A stretch of DNA of 64,000 nucleotides from Wolfiporia cocos (Eukaryota; Basidiomycota; Agaricomycetes; Polyporales; Phaeolaceae): positions 434,001-498,000 of the forward strand of contig JACCLO010000016.1 in assembly GCA_029448655.1 (NCBI GenBank). The letters run 5' to 3'. This document shows, one piece after another, positions 11,921 through 21,337 of the stretch. Below the pieces are notes generated by a model. It was not told the DNA's origin and did not search any database. It saw only the letters and a program-made list of their open reading frames with translations. Made by a program: the position numbers and the translations under genes. The first letter of the stretch is position 1. Every line of letters starts with the position of its first letter.

Positions 11921-12466
11921 ATACCCCTTCCTACATACAGGCCTCTGCATCCGTCGACGAGACGCTTGTGCATTGCCTAGAATATCTCTTGTGTGGTAAG
12001 GCGATGGACTTCTATACTATGCTTTCATGTAACGAGCTGATTACTTTCGCTCTCGTGGGGTTCTCCGTATTATGTGCTCTATGTGCTCTTAATGGGACTG
12101 GCTTCCCGCCTGGATGAGGTTATACCCTTGGCATCAATCCCTGCGCGATGCACACTGACAACGTGTGCGACAACTGTTCTCGGGACTTATGTTTCCTTAC
12201 ACTGACAGGGAATCCAATCGCAGCCGGTGTCTTGATGAAAGATGACTCATTGTTCCGTTATGTATGGGACCGAGCCCACAGCTGTTATCACGCATATTGA
12301 AGCAGAGTGGCATTGTTGTCTGTAACGTAGCAGACAATACCTCAGTACGGCGCACTTGAGAAGCAAGTGCAAGACTGAGGGTGTGTTTTGTAACATGACA
12401 GGTATAAGTGTGAAAAATGTGCATATGTGGCTTGGGTATGAACAGACAGTGATGTGCTTGACCAGT

Positions 12467-12490
12467 TCAGACCCTGTCAACAGGGTCTGA
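12467..12490. repeat. Perfect 10-bp-stem hairpin (TCAGACCCTG / CAGGGTCTGA)
   Basis: Stems at 12467-12476 and 12481-12490 with a 4-nt loop TCAA. It is followed by further TGACCC/GGGTCA motifs to about 12540. The CAGGGT terminus resembles hAT-type transposon ends and a similar segment near 34000. Confidence 0.5.
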
Positions 12491-12704
12491 CCCTTTGACC
12501 CATGACCAGGATCAAGGGCCAATGTGTGACCTACTGACCTTCTGGCGCTTATATGCAGGGTTCTAAAGAGGTTGTGTGTGTGAGGCTTCATCCAGCACCC
12601 AGTACTGCATATATCACCCTATTGCATAGCTGTTAATGACTCAGCTGGGGCATTGTGAAACTCTATCTCAGCTTGCAGGAATTTCCCTGACTAGTGTTGC
12701 CGAA

Positions 12705-12852
12705 GTTCGGTTCAGTTCAGGTTCAGGGGGGTCTGGGGCTGAACCTAGAACTGAACCGACTGCAGGGAGCCTGAACCTGAACCTGAACCTGGACTGAACC
12801 TGCTGAACTGGTTCAGCAGGTTCGGTTCATGGTTCGAACTAGGTTCGAACCA
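12705..12852. repeat. GGTTC/GAACC-rich inverted low-complexity segment
   Basis: Repeated TTCAGG/CCTGAA and GGTTC/GAACC units occur in both orientations over about 150 bp, so the segment can fold on itself. It may be the subterminal repeat of a DNA transposon. No transposase frame is attached. Confidence 0.5.
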
Positions 12853-14231
12853 CTAAATGACTTGCTTTTCTAGTATGTAAAAATAATATTTAGGACATCA
12901 ACTCTGGGTACCTTCCTATGTATACCAATTGCCTTCTACTGTCTACCTCATTTCTAGCACTATTGAGTCCACTGGAGTAACCAATGTGCTGCAATATAAA
13001 TGTGCCATAGACATTAGAACCATGTAAGAGCACTGAGACGCGACCAAACACGCATCAAAATGACGCAAAATGCACCACGGAAAGCCAGCTGGTAGGCAGA
13101 ATGCCCATCCGAGGCGGTTCAGCCACAGCTCGACCGATCGTGATCGACCTCGATCGTGCTCGCACAGTGAACCTTCGCTGGCTTGCGCACAATCTGAAAC
13201 GTCGCAAAAGCCCTGCGGACACTCTCTGGCTGCTCATCTAGTCAAAGACAGGTACTATCCGACGTTTCTCCAGGCTCTCTAGCATGGACAGGTCTGTCCC
13301 AACCTCGACTGCTTTCCTATAGCTTTTTCCATGTCTTCTCTCTCTAACCTCTGCGCACCACCTTAGATGTACGGTCTATCGGTCTCTTAAAATAATTTTC
13401 TTGTATTCCAGGACAATACTCGCTGTTTCAGGGCTCGTATCCGACTTGTCTAGCTTGTAGGGTGCATACTCAAATTTTAGGGCACTCAAAATGTTGTAGA
13501 AAACCTTATGGCTCTCTATGTATTTAGGCGACGTGCAGATACGAGAAAATACATTGATTACTGCCAAGACGAAGTTAGACGAAGAGCTGTGCTCGAGGCG
13601 TTCGCTCAGGACTTAGGGAATCAGTTACCAATGTATTGATTCGATTTCTATCATTCCTGATCCATTCAACGTGCCGCTGCCGTTTGGATCGTTACAAGCT
13701 GCGTGTCTACTAGGTATATTGCTCGCAATCGACCCCTCAAATACCTCACCTATCCTGGCACATCCTGGCCTTCCCGGGAAACCCGAGAGAAATATTTTTC
13801 TGACAACACCAAACTTCAAGTTCTGCAGTGCCTCTATTTGGTGTCTATTGGGCTGCTACATTCCAAAGTGGCTCTTAGTCTTCTTTACAGTGGTAAAACA
13901 TAACTTTGATGCACAATTATCACTCAAGGCAGCAAATTTGAGCAGTTCAGTAATCAGAATCCATGAGCAGAATGTGTGTGAATTAGCCTGAGGCAAAGCT
14001 CAATAACAAACTTTATTAGACAGCTCTGTATATAACCTAGGTTCATGGATATGAAGTGAAACATTGTGAACTACATTTTTTACTTCATCTGACAGCAGTG
14101 AATGTAGCTCAGTGCCAAAGAAAGCACAGTACTTCCACCATGGGGTTGAGCTCTCACCTGTCACAGATTATATCTGTTTTCTACAATTTCCTTGCTATTT
14201 CTAGCAATTTATCCCATTTGTTAGCTCAATA

Positions 14232-14941
14232 TGTTACGGTTATTTTGATTTTTCGAATATCGACAGAACTCACCACCGGGCGAATACGATACAGGGACTT
14301 GTTGCGCAACCAACCCCCCCTGGCTAACTCGTGATCTTACTGGGCGCATCCCCAGTTGTACTAGTCTACAGGGCTCGTTTCATCTTTGGCAGATCCAACT
14401 CTGCCATCGTTTCATGTTCATCGTTTATTAGCTGATAGATGGCGTTCAACCGCCATCGTTCTTATCTATCGTCTCAGATATATCACTCCATACTTATCAA
14501 ACGTTTGGGACTATAGCGTAGATAGTATCGGTGGCATCTGGGACAGACTCGACCCCTGAAACCTAGCGTAGTATAAAAACTCATGTACTTATCGTCGAGG
14601 CTCTTCAGCTCGACCTTGTTGTATAAACAAGAAGTCTTATACTCGTTCTCAAACGTAGGAAACTACGCTCAGTATTTCTCACTCGAGCAATCGAACGACT
14701 AAGTCCTCGAAGTGCACACTGACTTCTCGGACTTAGGTGAGTCTTATATTCTATTCGACTCGCACTTGAACAGATTATATCCTCTAACGCGTATTGGATA
14801 TTAACCGATCTCCTAAGGACTTCACTTAGGACCCGAAGGCATCTAACGAGTATTTGCCTTGCACACGGCAACAAGCCTACGTGCAGAAGAACGATCTATA
14901 TTCGCGACTCGAATATACGAACGGGTATTCGACCCGTAACA
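14232..14941 (+). repeat. 5' LTR of element 1
   Basis: 710 bp bounded by the inverted ends TGTTACGG and CCGTAACA. It contains TATAAAA at 14572-14578. AGCTCGACCTT at 14607-14617, 35 nt downstream, is the probable start of the transcript. Confidence 0.93.
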
Positions 14942-14942
14942 G

Positions 14943-14953
14943 AAGGTCGAGCT
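14943..14953 (+). promoter_or_regulatory. Self-complementary primer-binding site of element 1
   Basis: AAGGTCGAGCT lies one base after the 5' LTR. It is the exact reverse complement of AGCTCGACCTT at 14607-14617, which sits 35 nt after the TATA box. This matches the Tf1 mode, in which the first 11 nt of the transcript fold back and prime minus-strand synthesis. The same pair and spacing occur in elements 2 and 3. Priming itself is inference. Confidence 0.7.
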
Positions 14954-14987
14954 TATCACTCCCTCACCTACCACGGTGCAAGGGCAC

Positions 14988-16829
14988 ATGATATTTGGAC
15001 CAGAATTCCCAGCACGACTGATTGAACTCTTGCCCGAGGACATTCAGGGAGTCTACAGACTCAACCGATACGAGTGGACTGACACCATTGGAGCCTTCCG
15101 TAACAGCGGAGGAATTGTTGTCATTCCAAGAGAAGATAGGGCATCGAAGTGGGTACAAGTATACCCCTCCGCAGGAACGACCGCTTGGGAAATAACGCGT
15201 GAAGCGTTCGAACGATTCGGAGAAATCCCTCCGATGTCAACCGCGACGTTGACCGAAACCGAAACCATCAACAGAACCTCCGATGCCGATGGAAATACGA
15301 ATCAGCCTTCGGGCGCCACAGGAATGGCAGGAATTGAGCGCATCGGAGATGATGGGAGAAATCCTGGAAACTTTACAGGAACAGATAACAGCCAGACCGG
15401 AGGACAGGACCCTCCAGGATTTATATCTGCTTTTGCGCAGAGTGGGATTGGGTCTATGGCTGGAGGAGCAAATCTCTTTGGAAGCCCCCCACAGAACGCA
15501 CCCGGAATGGGTAGCGGAGGAAATCCGTCTTGGACTAGCCCAAGCGGAGGAATGGGAACAACAAACCCAGGAACATGGCCTTCAGGCCTATTTGGACGAA
15601 CCTCCGCAGGTACAAGCGGAGGAGGACTGGGAGGAAACTTCGGACTCGGAGGAGGGAATACCCCTCCTCCTGGAGGACTCGGAGGAGGAACCCCCGCGAA
15701 CCCCGGAGGAGGAAACCCTGGAGGGAACCCAGGGAACCCCGGAGGAAACCCAGGAAACCCGGGTGGAGGATACCCGGGAGGAGGAGGACCCCCAGGAGGG
15801 CCTCCACCACCGAATGCGCCGCAGCCTCAACCTCCGGCGCCGAACCCGTACTACCGACCCCCAATGATAAAGATCAATCCCCCAGACGTATTCGACGGGA
15901 AACGGTCCGACATGCAGAACTTCATAAACCAGTGCAATTCCTGGTTTACGATGTATGAAACGTCATTCCAGAACGACGTTCAGAGAGTGATCTTTATCCT
16001 CTCTTATATTTCGAACAAGGGGAAAACGGGCCAATGGAAACAGAATTATCACCGGGTTTATACGAACCCCCAGACGAAACGATTCTTCCCGCCTAGTCTT
16101 GCACAGTTTGATGCAGACTTCCAGAAAGCCTTCGGAGCCATTGAAGAGGTACAGAAGGCGCGGAAGAAAATCCTGGACGTAACCCAGGACAGGAAGGACA
16201 TCGATGATTATATCACCGAGTTCAACAACTTGGCCGGAAAGGCCCAGTACGACCGATACAGCGCGGACGGAAACGCGCTGCTCATAACCCTCTTCGAGAA
16301 AGGGTTACCCGAGCATACGACCCGATACATCATCGGCGTTCGGCTGCTACCAGCGACCATTGATGAATGGCAGTCCGCTGCCTCGTACTATGAAAATACG
16401 TACAAGATATTCTTGAAACGGGATAAACCGTTTGTCAAGAAGAAGGCTTGGCAAGCCTCGAACCAGAATAACGGACGCACTAACGCTCCACAAACCACCA
16501 CACCGAAAGATCCGAATGCGATGGATGTAGATCGAATGACCACCCAGGAAAGGGACGATCACATCAAAAAGGGAAAATGTTTCACCTGTCATCAGCCAGG
16601 GCATATGTCGTGGGACTGCCCAAAGAGGCCAAGGAAGCCAGCCCGCCCCAGACGAACTACTCGGAAGACCGAAGAAGAAGAAGCCGAGCAAGAAGCCCGC
16701 ATTGAAGAGGTCTCTGAGGAAGAGACTGAATACATCACCGCTAACAGAGCGGTCACAGCGATTAGGGCCTTGAAAGCCAAGAATCCCGAGCTCCTAGCGA
16801 AGCTCGTAGAAGAACAGGATTTTGCCTAG
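14988..16829 (+). CDS. Gag polyprotein of element 1
   Basis: 613 aa from the first ATG (14988). The N-terminal domain starts MIFGPEFPARLIELLPEDI. A long Gly/Pro/Asn-rich linker follows (about residues 150-285). Next is a Ty3-type capsid region (PPDVFDG, WFTMYETSFQND, LAQFDADFQKAF, YITEFNNLAG), and a CCHC zinc knuckle CFTCHQPGHMSWDC near residue 540. It ends in an acidic tail. Role: assembles the virus-like particle and binds element RNA. Pol continues in the −1 frame; the two frames overlap at 16766-16829. Confidence 0.9.
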   Translation: MIFGPEFPARLIELLPEDIQGVYRLNRYEWTDTIGAFRNSGGIVVIPREDRASKWVQVYPSAGTTAWEITREAFERFGEIPPMSTATLTETETINRTSDADGNTNQPSGATGMAGIERIGDDGRNPGNFTGTDNSQTGGQDPPGFISAFAQSGIGSMAGGANLFGSPPQNAPGMGSGGNPSWTSPSGGMGTTNPGTWPSGLFGRTSAGTSGGGLGGNFGLGGGNTPPPGGLGGGTPANPGGGNPGGNPGNPGGNPGNPGGGYPGGGGPPGGPPPPNAPQPQPPAPNPYYRPPMIKINPPDVFDGKRSDMQNFINQCNSWFTMYETSFQNDVQRVIFILSYISNKGKTGQWKQNYHRVYTNPQTKRFFPPSLAQFDADFQKAFGAIEEVQKARKKILDVTQDRKDIDDYITEFNNLAGKAQYDRYSADGNALLITLFEKGLPEHTTRYIIGVRLLPATIDEWQSAASYYENTYKIFLKRDKPFVKKKAWQASNQNNGRTNAPQTTTPKDPNAMDVDRMTTQERDDHIKKGKCFTCHQPGHMSWDCPKRPRKPARPRRTTRKTEEEEAEQEARIEEVSEEETEYITANRAVTAIRALKAKNPELLAKLVEEQDFA

Positions 16830-19800
16830 GAGGGAAGCCCACGGTCTTACCCTCCGAGAAAGCAGCACATGTAATTACCTCGTTCGAGAAGAATCGATCC
16901 CTCTTCATCCCGGTAATCATGACGCTGGCAAAACCCGTGAAGTGCAATGCACTAATCGACTCAGGAGCAATGTCGAACCTAATCCACAGTAGAGTGGTAG
17001 AAAAATACAAGGTGCCCACGCAACCCTTGAAGAACCCGATCATCGTCAAAAATTTTGACGGAACAGAAAACAAAGATGGGCGAATAGACCGAGAAGCCAC
17101 CATATTACTACGATATCCGAAGACTCAGAAAACGCGAAAAGTCCGATTCCTGGTAGGATCAATCGGAACGGAAAATATGATTCTAGGGTATGGATGGCTC
17201 AAAGACGAAAACCCCACAATCGACTGGAAGGACCAAACAGTCGATGTACGATCAATACTAGGGGCAGAAGAAAAGAAACAGGAAGCCACGATCCGAATGG
17301 ATACGGTGGAGATGGTAGTTGCCCCAGAAGGGAAAATTCCAACAAGGGGGACCCAAGAAGCTGCAGGGTACGACCTTTACGCCGCAGAAGAAACCAAGAT
17401 TCCCGCCGGAGGATGGAAACTCGTCTCCACAGGAGTAAAAATGAAGATCCCGAAGGGATCGTATGGAAGGCTGGCCGGACGATCAGGCAACACCCTCAGA
17501 CACGGATTGGTAGTACAAGCCGGAGTCATAGACTCGGACTACCGAGGAGACGTTGGAGCCATCGTCTTCAACTACTCAGACAAAGCGCATAGAATTATCC
17601 CGGGCATGCGAATAGCCCAGATAATTTTTGAACGACACCTCACCCCCGACATCTTAGAGGTCGAAGACCTAGATGAAACAGAACGAGGGGAAAAGGGGTT
17701 CAGATCCACGGACCAGCCAGAAGAAACAGCGCAGCGGCTCTATACTCCCGAAGAATACGAAGCGATCCGACGCTTCGCAAAAGATAACCCTAGGATCATA
17801 GGAAAGAAAGGGGAGACGCGAAAGAAGTTCCGAACAAAGATACAAATCATCAACGCTGTCAGGAAAGCGCTGACGAAATCTCAGGAATTCGCACAAAAGA
17901 CCCCCGAACCAGAACGAACGATCGAGGAGATGGTCCCGAAACACCTACTGGACTTCGCCAAGGTGTTCAGTAAGGAGTCCGCAGCAGCGTTCCCCCCATC
18001 GAGACCATGGGACCACGCAATCGAATTAAAACCCGATTTCGTGCCGAAAGACTGCAAAGTCTATGCACTCTCGCCTAAAGAGCAACAGGCGCTGGACGAA
18101 TTCCTAAAAGAAAACTTGGCCAAGGGATTCATAGTCCCTTCGAAATCCCCGATGGCATCACCATTCTTTTTCGTCCCAAAGAAGGACAGCGGCCTACGAC
18201 CCTGTCAGGATTATCGATATCTGAACGAAGGGACGATAAAGAACGTCTATCCCTTGCCACTGATCTCAGAGCTCCTGGAAAAGCTAAAAGGAGCAAGGAT
18301 CTTCACAAAAATGGACCTTAGAGCGGGATACAACAACGTGCGAATCAAAAAGGGAGACGAATGGAAAGCGGCCTTCAAAACAAACCGAGGGTTGTACGAG
18401 CCCACGGTTATGTTTTTTGGATTGTGCAATGCACCCGGGACCTTTCAGGCAATGATGAACGAAATCCTGAAAGAAGAAATCCTCGAAGGATGGGTGCTTG
18501 TTTATATGGACGACATCCTCATTTTCTCAGAAGACGAGAAAATACACAAGGAACGGGAGCAGCGGATCCTGCAGAGATTGGTGGATAACCATCTCTTTGT
18601 GAAACCTGAGAAATGCGCTTTCGGTGTCGACAGAGTCGAATTCCTGGGACTAGTCATCACCCCAGGAAATATCCAGATGGACCCAGCGAAACTCAATGGG
18701 ATTAAAGAGTGGCCGACTCCTCGAAATCTCAAAGAAGTCAGATCCTTCCTAGGATTTGCGAACTTCTATCGGAAATTTGTCGATCACTACTCTACGCATG
18801 CCCGACCCTTGGTAGACCTCACAAAGACGGTCACAGGGACAGGGTTCCAATGGATGGAGAAAGAACAGAAAGCATTCGAATTCATGAAGAAAGCATTCAC
18901 GACGGCGCCCGCACTAGGAACACCAGATAAGGAGAAACCATTCATCCTCGAAACAGATGCATCTCAGTTCGCCACAGGAGCAGTGTTGAAACAAACAGAT
19001 GAAACGGGGTGCGAACGGCCAGTGGGATATCTCTCACAATCCCTGACATCGACAGAACGGAACTACGAAATCTACGATCGCGAACTACTCGGAATAGTCC
19101 GAGCACTAGAAGAATGGCAGCACCTATTGGAAGGAGCACCGCATCGGATCTTGATCCGAAGTGATCATCAGAACCTGACTTACTGGAGAAGTGCACAGCG
19201 CCTAAACCGGCGACAAGCGAGATGGCATCTATTCCTCTCGCAATTCGACCTGAAATTGCAGCACGTCCCAGGAAGAAAACTAGTCATGGCCGACACACTT
19301 TCCAGGTTGTACCACCTGGACGAAAGCAACGAAGACAACGAGGGAATCACCATGATCCCAGACGAACTCGTCGTCCACGCAATCCAGATCCCAATCATTG
19401 ATCGAATCAAGAACGCCCACGATCGAGATGAATCTGCGGAACAGGCGATCCGTGCTCTAGGAGGCACAGGCGAATTCCCCGCAAAAACCACCGCAGATGA
19501 ATGGCAACAAACGGACGGAATACTGCTCTACAGGGGCAGGATGTACGTGCCAAGGGACGAGGGCCTTCGACGGGACGTTATCTCAAAATACCACGACACG
19601 ATCCCGGCCGGACACCCTGGAATCTGGGGTACAACAGTACAGGTTACGACTCACTTTTGGTGGCCTGACATGAGAACAATGATAGCGGAATATGTCCGGG
19701 GCTGTGCAATCTGTCAACAGATGAAACCTGATAGGAATCCGCTAAAACCCCCTTTGCAACCAATACCGACACGGGAAGACGCCCTCCCCTTCTCACAGTG

Positions 19801-21337
19801 CTCGGTCGATTTTGTCACCGACCTGCCAAGAGTCGGAAAGTATGACTCCATGATGGTGATTGTCGACCATGGCCTATCCAAGGCCATCTCTCTCACCCCA
19901 TGCGACAAGACAATTACGAGCGAAGGGGCCGCAGAAATATTCCATCGAAAAATATATTCGCAATACGGCATCCCCCGAAAAATCATCTCGGACAGGGGAC
20001 CGCAATTTGCATCAAAACTATTCAGGGAATTATGCAAGCTGCAGGGAACGGAGTCAGCAATGAGTACAGCATACCATCCCCAGACGGACGGACAAACGGA
20101 AAGGATGAACCAACAGATCGAAGTATACCTTCGTATCTATTGCATGAACGACCCTTTCCAATGGGTACAACGACTGCCTGACGTCGAATTTGCACACAAC
20201 ACCAGACGGACCGAAAACCGGCCAGCGCCACTTGAAATAATCTTGGGTTATATTCCAAGGGGATTCCCAGACTACGACAGGGTAGGAAACGTCCCAGCAG
20301 CAGTCGACAGGATCAAAAAGATCAAGGAGGCGCGAAAGATGGCATTCATCGCGCACGAACTAGCTCAGAAAAGAATGGCGGGACGTTTCCTCCGAGAATT
20401 ACCGAAGCTCGAGAAAGGAGACAAGGTTTGGCTCGACGCAAAGAACCTAACCATCCCCTACGAATCTAACAAGCTAGCGCCAAAAAGGGAAGGACCCTTC
20501 ACCATCACAGAAAAGATGGGACCCACGACATACCGGTTGCAGTTACCGGCGAGCTGGAAAATTCATCCGGTCTTCCACGCTGCCTTACTAAAACCATTCA
20601 ACGAAACAAGGGTACACGGACCCAATTACCTACGGCCGCCACCTGATATCATCAAGGGACAAGAAGAATACGAAGTCGAAGCCATCTTGGCTGACAGATG
20701 GCAAAGAAAGAAGCATCAATACTTCGTCAAGTGGAAAGGCTATGCCATGGCCGACAACTCATGGGAAGACGAGGCGAACTTGGAGCATTCCAAGGAGCTG
20801 ATAAAAGACTACCACAGGACGAGAGTCAGAACAACCCCGACACTCGAAAACAGGACAGTAATAGTATGTCGACGACTCGCCACCAACTTCCCCGCCGTAC
20901 CACGACCCCCGGCGATGCAGATCGTCGAGAAGGCCGACCGCGAGGTACGCCACCAAGAAGGTACTCCCCCCAGCATCTGCAGATTAGACACGCCCTCCTC
21001 TGGTACAGGGCCGAGGGACCTTTTGCTGGCCAAGCCGATGGCTGGTCGGCCCTCTTCGACATCGCGCAGGACCTCACCCACGTCTACAGCTCGTACCAGA
21101 ACATCACCGAGGACCTCGTCCGAATGGAGGGGCAGATCAGAGCGCAGAGAGAGGGACTCGAGCTACTCACCGACAGACTTATCGACCGATTGGCCGCCAC
21201 TACAACGGCCCGACTACGACACGCACTCAACGACTTCGAGGATCGCGAGCACGTTGCTCCCAACCGACCCGAATACACACCGCGACCCGCCCGCTTTTTC
21301 ACCCCCGACGAACGACGCCGATTGCAAGGCCGTTTAA
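16766..21337 (+). CDS. Pol polyprotein of element 1: protease, dUTPase, RT, RNase H, integrase, chromodomain
   Basis: The frame opens at 16766 inside gag (−1 frame), so it is probably expressed by frameshifting; the first ATG is at 16919. From that ATG: retropepsin DSGA (about residue 14), then a full dUTPase (motifs AGYDLYA about 149, GRLAGRSG 183, GVIDSDYRG 202, GMRIAQIIF 229, RGEKGFRSTD 256). Next come RT with YMDD at 529-532, RNase H (ETDASQF), and integrase with an HHCC finger (GHPGIWGT, CAICQQ), catalytic SVDF, DRGPQF and TDGQTERMN. A chromodomain follows (EYEVEAIL, KWKGY, SWE). The last 158 codons overlap orf3 and may be a run-on tail. dUTPase between protease and RT is unusual for Ty3/Gypsy elements; the domain would limit uracil incorporation into cDNA. 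Confidence 0.93.
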   Translation, partial: GLESQESRAPSEARRRTGFCLGGKPTVLPSEKAAHVITSFEKNRSLFIPVIMTLAKPVKCNALIDSGAMSNLIHSRVVEKYKVPTQPLKNPIIVKNFDGTENKDGRIDREATILLRYPKTQKTRKVRFLVGSIGTENMILGYGWLKDENPTIDWKDQTVDVRSILGAEEKKQEATIRMDTVEMVVAPEGKIPTRGTQEAAGYDLYAAEETKIPAGGWKLVSTGVKMKIPKGSYGRLAGRSGNTLRHGLVVQAGVIDSDYRGDVGAIVFNYSDKAHRIIPGMRIAQIIFERHLTPDILEVEDLDETERGEKGFRSTDQPEETAQRLYTPEEYEAIRRFAKDNPRIIGKKGETRKKFRTKIQIINAVRKALTKSQEFAQKTPEPERTIEEMVPKHLLDFAKVFSKESAAAFPPSRPWDHAIELKPDFVPKDCKVYALSPKEQQALDEFLKENLAKGFIVPSKSPMASPFFFVPKKDSGLRPCQDYRYLNEGTIKNVYPLPLISELLEKLKGARIFTKMDLRAGYNNVRIKKGDEWKAAFKTNRGLYEPTVMFFGLCNAPGTFQAMMNEILKEEILEGWVLVYMDDILIFSEDEKIHKEREQRILQRLVDNHLFVKPEKCAFGVDRVEFLGLVITPGNIQMDPAKLNGIKEWPTPRNLKEVRSFLGFANFYRKFVDHYSTHARPLVDLTKTVTGTGFQWMEKEQKAFEFMKKAFTTAPALGTPDKEKPFILETDASQFATGAVLKQTDETGCERPVGYLSQSLTSTERNYEIYDRELLGIVRALEEWQHLLEGAPHRILIRSDHQNLTYWRSAQRLNRRQARWHLFLSQFDLKLQHVPGRKLVMADTLSRLYHLDESNEDNEGITMIPDELVVHAIQIPIIDRIKNAHDRDESAEQAIRALGGTGEFPAKTTADEWQQTDGILLYRGRMYVPRDEGLRRDVISKYHDTIPAGHPGIWGTTVQVTTHFWWPDMRTMIAEYVRGCAICQQMKPDRNPLKPPLQPIPTREDALPFSQCSVDFVTDLPRVGKYDSMMVIVDHGLSKAISLTPCDKTITSEGAAEIFHRKIYSQYGIPRKIISDRGPQFASKLFRELCKLQGTESAMSTAYHPQTDGQTERMNQQIEVYLRIYCMNDPFQWVQRLPDVEFAHNTRRTENRPAPLEIILGYIPRGFPDYDRVGNVPAAVDRIKKIKEARKMAFIAHELAQKRMAGRFLRELPKLEKGDKVWLDAKNLTIPYESNKLAPKREGPFTITEKMGPTTYRLQLPASWKIHPVFHAALLKPFNETRVHGPNYLRPPPDIIKGQEEYEVEAILADRWQRKKHQYFVKWKGYAMADNSWEDEANLEHSKELIKDYHRTRVRTTPTLENRTVIVCRRLATNFPAVPRPPAMQIVEKADREVRHQEGTPPSICRLDTPSSGTGPRDLLLAKPMAGRPSSTSRRTSPTSTARTRTSPRTSSEWRGRSERRERDSSYSPTDLSTDWPPLQRPDYDTHSTTSRIASTLLPTDPNTHRDPPAFSPPTNDADCKAV

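Larger units (their letters stand above)
11921..14231. other. Repeat-rich intergenic DNA left of the retroelement nest
   Basis: No complete gene is supported. It contains a perfect hairpin at 12467-12490, a TGACCC-rich segment to about 12540, and a GGTTC/GAACC-rich segment at 12705-12852. Short frames around 13376-13991 on both strands show no domain I recognise. AT-rich DNA follows up to the LTR boundary at 14232. The mix resembles decayed transposon ends. Confidence 0.4.

Noticed and set aside
10711..11973. 420-aa minus-strand frame opposite F-box paralog 2
   Set aside because: It is rich in Arg/Ala/Gly and mirrors the GC-rich codons of the sense gene; no domain. The sense strand has the F-box and a frame-keeping intron.
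12830..12852. tRNA-like GGTTCGAACC box
   Set aside because: It lies within a GGTTC-repeat segment; no acceptor stem, anticodon arm or A box is found around it.
13671..13991. 106-aa and 66-aa plus-strand frames left of the nest
   Set aside because: No recognisable domain and no splice partners; may be transposon debris but cannot be supported.
15283..15867. 194-aa alternative frame inside the gag Gly-rich linker of element 1, also seen in element 3
   Set aside because: Its presence in both copies follows from close nucleotide identity, and it comes from GGA repeats. Element 2, the diverged family, has no matching protein.
16919..16921. ATG at 16919 as the true pol start
   Set aside because: Element 2 has no equivalent ATG and both pol frames open inside gag, so frameshifting is more likely.
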